From positions 1,674,001-1,738,000 of the forward strand of contig JBBMOL010000098.1 in assembly GCA_037954665.1 (NCBI GenBank): DNA of 64,000 nucleotides, in the 5' to 3' direction. This DNA is from Laguncularia racemosa. Taxonomy: Eukaryota > Streptophyta > Magnoliopsida > Myrtales > Combretaceae. The first letter of the stretch is position 1; the number at the start of each line of letters is the position of its first letter. Shown one piece after another: positions 56,053-64,000 of this stretch. The notes under the pieces were generated by a model that was given only the letters and a program-made list of their open reading frames with translations, made no database searches and had not been told where the DNA came from. The position numbers were made by a program, and so were the translations under genes.

Positions 56053-56285
56053 ATAGGTTAACTGTCTATAGACCTTCTATTGTTTCTAATTTACCCATCA
56101 TAAATCTGGAAATAATATTTCCAATCTCTATACATATTAATATATACTTAAGTTAATGCATTAAAGTCCATAACTTTATTATATCACTTTATTTGGATTT
56201 TATATAATATGATAGCCTTATTATACAATTATTATTATTATTAATATATAAGCTTATACTGTTTATTTATAAAATAAACCTAACA
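55772..56285 (-). repeat. Copia-5 3' LTR
   Basis: 514 bp, starts TGGGATTAA and ends CCTAACA (plus strand). Contains an AT microsatellite at about 56021-56043. Confidence 0.85.
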
Positions 56286-56641
56286 ATTTCTCACTTGAGC
56301 TATATGTGTGAACTCTATAATTATATATAATTCTTATGAGTACTAAAAGAAAATTTACTATTATTGTCAAATGTATTTCCAAGCGATCTAGTCCGTTAAT
56401 CATATCAATATAGCATCAAAGTGGATTTCACTACTTATGTCATAACTGACCCTATCAATGATCACATATACTGACATAATCAAATGACATGGATCAAGCA
56501 TGAATGTTTAGCATGGAAAATACATGTAATGTGATCTAACATACCTATACATCTTAAAAATACATAACATTCATATGAGTATGAAAAACCTTAGGTAGTG
56601 ATCGCTTAGTAAGTGGATCTGCAACCATGGAGTTTGTTCCT

Positions 56642-58036
56642 TAATAGGTGCTTAATTAGACATGTATATTAGGTGAGATTCAAAGTATTTTTCTCTTATT
56701 TTGGTGTGTTTTTGAAGAATTTGAATTTTAATGGAGTAATATTTTGATTTTAGGGCTATAATGGATAATTCAATTAAAAAGGAAAAAAAAAAAGAATGAA
56801 AGTTGACCTAATTTGGAGATAAATAGAAAAAGTTATAAATTTTTAAAATAGATACGGGTAGTAGACAAGACCTTGTCAAGATCATGTTAAAAATTGAAGC
56901 TTGAAAAAATTAATGTCGAAAGTTAGATGAGGGTGAGACACGACCATGTTTATTGGTCATGTATCTCTTAGAAATAATTATTTTTAAGCATGACTTAGAC
57001 ACAACTTCTAGACATGACCATGTCTAGGCCGTGTTAATTATAGCATCTAGTTTTCCAAAATTTTGCTCGACAATTTCGATGTGACTCGAAGTACAATTGT
57101 GTTAGATAACATGTTAGCCTAAAAATAGAGTTTTTGACTCTTGCTATATAAAGGGCAAGAGGGAACTAACCTCAAAACTTTTAGAAGACTTTTTTTATTG
57201 TTTTAGGGTTCTTTTGAGAAAACAGAAGAATATTTTCATGTACTTCAAGAATTAGGGTTTTTCTTTGATTTCTTTGATGATGTATACTTTTACATTATTG
57301 GGGATTTCTATTTTCAACATAATTAGAGCTTGATGTTTTTAGTATCTAGACTTGTGAATCCTAGAATTATTATGTGACTGAGTTTATTAATATTTAATGA
57401 ATTTTTAGATCTCTTGATTCTAACATATCTTCTTGATCTTGTTTAGATTAATATTTTTAGGGTATTATGCTAACTATTTGATGTTAGACATTATAATTGA
57501 AAAATTTGATGTATATTTAGATCTAACATGTTTGAAAAAAAATAATATAATCTTATAAATAAATTACATAATTCTTCCATAATTGATTAATTTTTTTTAG
57601 GGAATTCATTGTTCTTAGTGCAGTTTTTAAAATATGCTATTATGAAGAGATTTAAATAAGTATTTTTAAAATTAAGGTTAATAAGCTTGAAAAAGTTATT
57701 AAACTAATTTAGGAATTCTCTTAGTTAATGAAATTAAAGAATGATTTGAATGAATTTTGTTGATGTCACATCATAAATCATAGGGAAAACAAAGTCTAGA
57801 TACTTATTTTGCTTTCTTGAAATTAATTATAATCTATTTTGCTCTTATTTATTTCAATTTAATCTTCAATTCAATTGTTAATAATTAGTTATAGGTTTTA
57901 ATATGGTTAATATTTACAATTTATTAGTTAAATAATAAGGCTTAGGTTAATATCAGTACTCGTATTCCTTGTGAGACGATATCTATATTCAATCCACTAT
58001 ATTACAAAAATTAATAGGTATACTTGTCTCACATCA
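56642..58036 (+). mobile_element. Solo-LTR-like insertion in Copia-5 RNase H
   Basis: Interrupts the RNase H end: minus-strand KERV..GQVSIMHI-type sequence stops near 58040 and resumes as TNSMVADPLTK-like sequence at 56640-56590. Flanks TTCCT (56637-56641) and TTCTT (58037-58041) may be a one-mismatch target duplication; the end is ACATCA, the start TAATAGG (TG lost). A TATA box (CTATATAAAGGGC, about 57143) suggests plus orientation. Palindrome arms like ACACGACCATGT occur at 56938 and 57012. Confidence 0.5.
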
Positions 58037-58059
58037 TTCTTATATGCATTATAGAGACC

Positions 58060-59613
58060 TACCCATTCTAAACTCTCTCTTTCATAATAAGAAACTTGGT
58101 GTCTTTGTGTTTCAACTTCATCAAGCTTCTATTATTGTTGGAATATAGCATTTCTAACTTGTTGATACAATATATCTTTAGCGGTCTTTCCACATTATCT
58201 ACAACACATAGCCTAGTAACAAAGTTTTGCAGCCATATTCCATGATTGGATGCCTCATAACATGCAATGAATTCTACTGCCATAGTAGAAGAAGCTATAA
58301 GTGTTTGCTTAGCACTCTTCCAAGAAATAGCTCCTCTAGCAAGAAAATAAATGTGTCTTAATGTGGATTCCCGATTGTCTTAGCATCTAGTGAAATCAAA
58401 ACCAGAGTAACCAGTGATCTTCAATTGATCTAATTTCCTATATATGAGCATATAGTCCTTTGTTCTCTATAAATAGTGCATGACTCATTTGGCTACTTTC
58501 TAGTGATCCATTCATGAATTGCTCAAATATCTTCTTAGTATCCCACCAATGTATGTAATATCTGAACATGTACAGACCAAAGCATAAATAAGACTTCTTA
58601 TGTTGAAGCATAAGGGACCTTTTTCATTTCTTTACCCTCAAGGTTGTTTTTGGGGCATTAATCCAGATTGAACTTGTCACCTTTAGCTTTAAGAGCATCA
58701 CTTGATTTATAGCTTTGCATGTTAAACTATTTGAGCGCTTCCTTCTTATAGCTCTTCTAAGATAATCCAAGTGCACTTTGAGAGCAATTTCAATGTATCT
58801 AGATTCCTAATACAAAGGAGGCTTCTCCAAGATCTTTCATTTCAAAATTCTTTGATATAAATTTCTTAGTATCATATAATAGGTACACATCATTTATGAC
58901 AAGCAGTATGTCATCCACATACAAAACTAGGAATATAAACTTACTCCCATTTAACTTATAGTATACACAATCATCAACAACATTCATCTCAAAATCGAAT
59001 GAGATGATTATTTGATGAAATTTGTGATACCATTGGCAAGATGCTTACTTGAGTCCATAGATGGATTTCTTTAATCTACACACCATTTTCTTTGAACCTC
59101 CTAAAACAAAGTTTTATGGTTGCATCATATAGATTGTCTCATCAATGTCACCATTGAGAAACACAATCTTTAAATCATCTACTGTAACTCAAGGTCAAAG
59201 TGAGTTACTAGAGACATCATTATCCTTAAAGAACCTTTTGATGAGATTGGAAAGAAAGTCTTTTTATAATCGATGTCATCTTTCTTTATAAAGCCTTTAT
59301 CAACAAGACATTCCTTTAACCTTTTTATATTACCTTTTGAATCCCTTTTGGTTTTAAATATCCATTTGCAACCAATGGGTTTTGTATTTTCAGGTAATGG
59401 AACAAGGTCCCATACATCATTATCCTTCATGAACTTCATCTCCTCATTCATGGTATCTGTCCACTTTTGAGAATCAGAACTTTTGATGGCTTGACAGAAG
59501 TTAATCAGATCATCTTCCATCATTCTAATGCCATCCTCATGTTCTTGAATAAACACAATATAATCATCCGGAAATAGGTTCCTTCTTTCTCTAGTGGATC
59601 TCCTTAATGGCAC
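58060..59613 (-). pseudogene. Copia-5 reverse transcriptase and RNase H
   Basis: Frame 59179-59613: LRRSTRERRNLFPDDYIVF, WTDTMNEEMKFMKDNDVWDL, IGCKWIFKTKRDSKGN. Frame 58799-58987: FLVLYVDDILLVINDVY with catalytic YVDDIL at 58904-58921, then MKDLGEASFVLGI. Frame 58068-58283: RNase H AVEFIACYEASNHGIWLQNF and KHKDTKFLIMKERV. Stops and shifts between all of them. Confidence 0.88.
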
Positions 59614-59749
59614 TAGTTCTTGAGGTTATAGAGCCTGTTGTTCTATAATAGAAGATTCATTTACATTGTTTTGTTCTAGATTTACTTCTTGAATAGCATT
59701 GGGTATTATATTCTAATCTTGAGTACTATAAATAGCAATAAGAGGAATG

Positions 59750-60720
59750 TCAACTTGTTCCTCTTTAAAGATAAAATCCTCAACTCTATCTCCCCCTGAA
59801 AACTTAACATCCTCAAAGAACTAAGCATTTATCATCTAAAAAATTCCTTTAGTTGTAGGATTATAGTACTTGTAACCCCTTAAATCTTTCAGAGTATCCA
59901 ATAAAGTAGCAACTAATAGTCTTGGAATCTAATTTCCTTTCATTGGGCCTATAAGGCCTAGCTTTAGCTGGACATCTTCAAATATGCAAGTGCTTTAAAC
60001 TAGGTTTTTTTCCTATCTAAAGCTCAAAGGGGGTTTTGTTAGTTGCCTTAGATGGTACTCTATTGAGCAAGTATGCTACGGTTTTCAAAACCTCTCCCCA
60101 TAGTGATCCTAGTAAAATGGAATGACTAAGCATTCTCCTTACCATGTCCTTAAGTGTTTTGTTTCATCTTTTAGCATCACCATTCCTTACTAGCAAGCCT
60201 AGCATCATGTACTATGAGATGATATTGCATTCTTCTAGGAATTTGGCAAAGGGTCATGGACCTTCACCAAATCCATCATATCTACTGTACTATTCACCAC
60301 CACAGTCAAATCTAATAACTTTAATTCTTTTGCCTAGTCGATCCTCTATTGTAACTTTATAAGTTTTAAACACATCCAATGATTGTGATTTCTCATGAAT
60401 GAAAAACAAATAGCCTTATCTTGAGAAGTCATCTATGAAAGTTATGAAGTATTGTTAGTTATTCCTAGAAGCCATAGGAAATGGCCTATAAATATCTATA
60501 TGAATTAGTTCTAAAACTTTTGTAACCTAATTTCCTAACATTTATTTGTTTCTCCTTAATATAGTTAATACATATATCAAAATTCGTAAAATCAAGGAAA
60601 CCAGGAATATTGCCAAATACCAATCTTTCTATTCTCCTTTTAAAGATGTGACTTAATCTCTTATGCCATAACAATGTTGAATTCTCATCGATCAATTTGT
60701 ACTTTAAATTTCATAAATTA
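59750..60720 (-). pseudogene. Copia-5 integrase region
   Basis: Frame 60486-60695 has the GAG-pre-integrase HHCC remnant: LLWHKRLSHIFKRRIERLV with DICINYIKEKQ in the Cys-pair position. Further left, 59900-60480 shows pieces of the integrase core and C-terminus in broken frames. Confidence 0.7.
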
Positions 60721-61121
60721 ACAAGTAGGGATTCATTATAAGAGCCAATTGTATTAAGTAAATATAGATTATCACTATAAGATAATGAATTGGTACTAGC
60801 TACTTTTGAATCTTGAAAGATACTAAAGTGACTATTGCCAAATAAACAAGTGTAAGCAAATTTGTCTAAAGTGACAATAGAAACTAAATTCCATATAAAA
60901 AAAATGGTATAATGAATGTTTCATTTAAATCCAAATAACAACTAGTTCTTAGTAATAATCTAAAGTTCCCTATTCCTCGACTTCTACCAACTTGCTATTG
61001 CAAACATAGATTTATCTTTCATAATCATTGGGTTTTTGACAACTCATGCAACCCTACATAGATAAACTAATGTGAGTTATTGCACTTGAATCTATCTATC
61101 ACATGTATCTAGATACTAAAG

Positions 61122-61940
61122 TCAAATTAACCTTAAAACAAACAAAGTTAAGAAGCATTTTTTTCTTTGCATGCCAAGTGAGATAGTTGGTATGTTGCTT
61201 TTTCTTATGTCCTTTCGCACCACAACAAAACAAGCATCCTCAACTTGCTCCTTATATTGTTTCTTTTGTGGTGTCCATACCATAACTTCCATATCCTTCT
61301 TTCTTTTCTCAGTCCTTATATTCTTGGAAGTATTTGCTAAGTGAGCACTTTCAATCTTTTCATAATTCAACCTTTCCTCTTTGTGGAAACAATGTAGGAT
61401 GAGCTCATTAAAGGACCAAGAGTCTTTTTGATAGTTATAGCTCATCTTAAATTGATTGAACTATACGATAAGAGATATTAAAACCAAGTGCACTAATAAT
61501 TCTTTAAATAAATCTAGCTTTAATGCCTTGAGTTTTGAGGCAATATGAGACATCTCCATGATGTATTCCCTAATATTGCCATTTCTCTTATATCTCATTA
61601 AGATAAGTTTTTCCAAAATCTTACTTGTTTTAGTCTTTTCATTCTTAGCAAACCATTTCTTAAGATCCTTCAAGAACTCCTTAGCTGTCCATTTACTCTT
61701 GAACATAGTGCCCTCAAATGCTTTTGGAATGGCACATTTCATGACCATTAGACTTATGCAATTTGATTGCTTCCACCTTTTCATCTCCCTCTTTTCATCA
61801 AAAGTACTCTTGTTAGTAATGATAAGAGGGCAATCTTCCCTCAGTGTTAAGTCTAGGTCTATGACTTTGAAAATGATCATTACGTGTTTCTTTGGATCGA
61901 CTAATAATTTACAAAAAAAAAAAAAAAAAAAACTAAACAA
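61122..61940 (-). pseudogene. Copia-5 gag
   Basis: Frame 61461-61940: KAFEGTMFKSKWTAKEFLKD, REYIMEMSHIASKLKALK, the UBN2 gag domain; frame 61122-61445: SWSFNELILHCFHKEERLNY and ESAHLANTSKN, with a decayed zinc knuckle (CFVVVRKDIRKSN). A 19-A run at about 61914-61932 interrupts the upstream part. Confidence 0.8.
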
Positions 61941-62254
61941 TGATCACATATTTATCACTACAAGTGTGCAAGTAAATCAACTAAACATTAACCTTTCTTT
62001 GGACCGATTAATTTTTGCATGATTTACATACACATATCCTTTTTTACTTATTCAAAATGAACAATTTCCATAGCAAAGGTTACTTTGGTAACATACAATT
62101 TCAATTACTCATTTCAAATAATAGATATGAAAGTTTGCAATGATTTGAATCAAGTTATAAACTACCCACCCACCACAATGTGTACCCCAACTACCCTTCC
62201 CCTCCTCCCCCACCCTAAACTTTTTTTAATTACACTTTAAGGTTTATGGGTTAA

Positions 62255-62620
62255 ACACGGCTGTGTTCTTGGCCATGTTTTTTATTCTTGAGGTATATAG
62301 GCATTAACACGAGCGTGTGTCTTGCTCATGTACTTTGCATGTTCTTATGTCAATAAGGTACATAGCTATGTTCTTAGCCATGTACATAGGGTGTTCTTTT
62401 GTCGAGAGGTTCATGGCCTCAAACATGGTTGTGTTCTTTGCCATGTACTTGTTTTCTTAAACCTAAGCATAACACACCCATGTACTTTGCATATGGTCAC
62501 ATTCCTAAGCCACAACATACATGGGCATGAACATTATTGTGTATTCTCCATGCTTCTAAACGCACCATTCACTTGATGTACACAGTTTGAAATACGGCCA
62601 TGTACTTCAAGCGTGTACTT
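62255..62620. repeat. Diverged palindrome array in the Copia-5 leader
   Basis: ACACGGCTGTGT (62255), ACACGAGCGTGTG (62307), ACATAGCTATGT (62360) and ACATGGTTGTGT (62423), each followed by a GGCCATGT-like arm: spacings 52, 53 and 63. Older and more decayed than the arrays in Gypsy-1 and Gypsy-2. The surrounding 61990-62870 shows no coding and may be a foreign LTR piece. Confidence 0.75.
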
Positions 62621-62890
62621 AGGTATGAATTTCTTTTCTCCTATGTTGAATGCCACAAATCCTAACTCCATTCTAGATTCAATTTTTATCTCTATGCTAG
62701 ACCAAATTCATATCAAAGTTGTACTAGATACCCATATAATCTTACAAGTCCCAATCAAATATACTTTTTCATGCAATTTTCATGTCAACCCTAATCATGA
62801 ATCATGGCCCTCAAACATAATCTTAAAACTCAACAAAACTTTATTGAAATAGGCTCTAATCTCACACATGTTTGCTCTAACACCACATAT

Positions 62891-63400
62891 TGGGATTAAT
62901 TTGTAATTATTCCCATAATATAATTCATCCAAGAACAATCCAAGTGCAAAATTAGGGCATAAATAAAAGAGTAGTAAATGGAAGCTTACTTGACTCCATG
63001 ACTTGAGAGATGTGTTACTTGATGTGATGGAGTGACCTTCTAAGACAATAGTGATGTTCTTTAAAGTTTCCTTATTTCTTGTCCTTTTTATAATGGGGTG
63101 TCGGAGAGAACATAATAGCATCACCCTATGACTTGGGGATTACAACCATGTGTGTGTGTGTGTGTCTATAGGTTAACTACCTGTTAACCTTCTATTATTT
63201 TCAATTTAGCCCATCATAAAACTAAGAATAATATTTCTAGTGTCTACATATATTAACATATACTTAATTTAATGCATTAAAGTCCATAACCTTATTAGAT
63301 CACCTTATTTAGACTTTATATTATATGATAGCCTTATTATATAATAATAATTATTAATACATATAAGCCTATATGATTTATTTATAAAATAAACCTAATA
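62891..63400 (-). repeat. Copia-5 5' LTR
   Basis: 510 bp, starts TGGGATTAA and ends CCTAATA. Contains a GT microsatellite (about 63150-63165) where the left LTR has an AT run. Confidence 0.85.
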
Positions 63401-63409
63401 TGGTCTTGT

Positions 63410-63840
63410 ATTATGACCTAAACCTAAGGGAAGAGCCAATCCCAAAAGACTAATGATATGTGGGAGAACTCCTTAGACTTAAGCACAACACTTAGTCTAT
63501 GATACTATCCTCTGTAGGATTGTAACATTACCACCCTTCTTTGAAAGCCAATGCCTACATTGGCTTACTCTACACCGCTTACTCTAAGTAGCTCAAATTT
63601 TGAATGCTCTCACTTTATTTCACTAGGTAATCCTTTTTTAGGTAGCCCTCTCTTAGGTTGCTCATTTTCTAGGTTACCTCCTTTTGTAGGGTTAGTTCTC
63701 AACGAGAGCACTAAATGTCACGACCTAAGCATAAGGGAAGAGCTCATCTCAGAAGACTAATATGATAAGTAGAAAAAATCATTAGACTTAAGTACAACAC
63801 TTAGTCTATGCTACTATCCCATGTGTGATTGTAACATTTG
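63410..63840. repeat. Direct repeat pair (309-bp step)
   Basis: Two segments of about 120 bases (63412-63530 and 63720-63838) share AAGGGAAGAGC, GACTTAAG and CAACACTTAGTCTATG. The second is preceded by TGTCACGACC, a common LTR start. No gene is seen from here to 64000. Confidence 0.8.
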
Positions 63841-64000
63841 TTCACCCCTATTGATTGGTCTCGAATAAAATAATAAGGTTTGGCTTTAAAGTTTTTTAAA
63901 CTACCAAAAAATAGTTCCATCCAATTTGGTTTACAATTCTATCAATAACCATTGATTTAGAGAAATGGATTAAGAGGGGGAAAAAAGTATCACACATAAG

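Larger units (their letters stand above)
55772..63400 (-). mobile_element. Copia-5: degraded minus-strand Ty1/copia element
   Basis: LTRs 55772-56285 and 62891-63400 share TGGGATTAATTTGTAATTAT, ATGCATTAAAGTCCATAAC and ATTTATAAAATAAACCTAA. On the minus strand a degraded primer site (GTGGTGTTAGAGCA, about 62870-62884) follows the right LTR and a purine-rich tract adjoins the left. Gag, GAG-pre-integrase, RT and RNase H fragments occur in copia order, with many stops. A solo-LTR-like insertion (56642-58036) splits the RNase H end, and 61990-62870 holds a palindrome array in the leader. No matching target duplication was found. Confidence 0.85.

Noticed and set aside
1..64000. tRNA, rRNA or snoRNA genes
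   Set aside because: No cloverleaf or conserved rRNA segment recognised; the TGGTATCAGAGC matches are primer sites next to LTRs, not tRNA genes.

Overview
This window is eukaryotic nuclear DNA from a flowering plant: CC-type NLR disease-resistance sequences, GT-AG introns, one conserved plant gene at the left edge, and mostly Ty1/copia and Ty3/gypsy LTR retrotransposons plus hAT DNA transposons. Nearly all LTR elements show initiator-Met-tRNA-type primer sites. The species cannot be named from the sequence.

Layout. 48-1382 (+): three-exon conserved plant gene with a PDZ-like segment, apparently intact. 1940-21.1 kb: an old minus-strand Copia element (Copia-1) split by three later insertions: hAT-1 (2531-6495, TSD AGTGGTGG), Copia-2 (9461-13937, TSD GAGTT) and Gypsy-1 (14457-20305, TSD AATTT). 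21.5-34.1 kb: broken exons of an unrecognised minus-strand gene ('gene X') separated by an LTR-like block (22703-24650, TSD ATATA), a gag-only Copia-3 carrying a solo LTR in its leader, and a 4.6-kb solo LTR (29465-34075, TSD ATATT) that itself holds hAT-2 (30213-31572, TSD CCTTTAAG). 34.2-41.2 kb: minus-strand CC-NB-ARC pseudogene NLR-1, split in its CC exon by Gypsy-2 (35147-40990, TSD CTTAG). 41735-46672: Copia-4 (TSD CCTAT) lies between NLR-1 and a divergently oriented paralog, NLR-2 (47623-48115). 48.15-53.1 kb: degraded minus-strand Gypsy-3. 53.1-55.8 kb: AT-rich DNA with a 0.55-kb direct duplication. 55772-63400: degraded minus-strand Copia-5 with a solo-LTR-like insertion. The right edge has a short direct duplication.

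How it fits together. Removing the insertions by their target-site duplications restores reading continuity in the hosts: the Copia-1 RNase H across hAT-1 and the NLR-1 coiled coil across Gypsy-2. This gives a relative order of events. By eye, Gypsy-1 is youngest (about 10 LTR differences in 618 bp), then Gypsy-2, then Copia-2. All elements carry stops or frameshifts, although Gypsy-2 keeps an 869-codon RT-RNase H-integrase frame.

Most notable signals: (i) Gypsy-1 and Gypsy-2 share an in-frame stop at exactly the same gag codon, but with different stop triplets, while their other stops are not shared; (ii) regularly phased arrays of an ACACGGCCGTGT-type palindrome (period 65 bp, 65/53 bp alternating, 60 bp, 52-63 bp) occur in several different LTRs or element leaders; (iii) a divergent NLR pair in which the NB-ARC exon of NLR-1 has a good donor and acceptor that join it in phase to a non-NLR exon.
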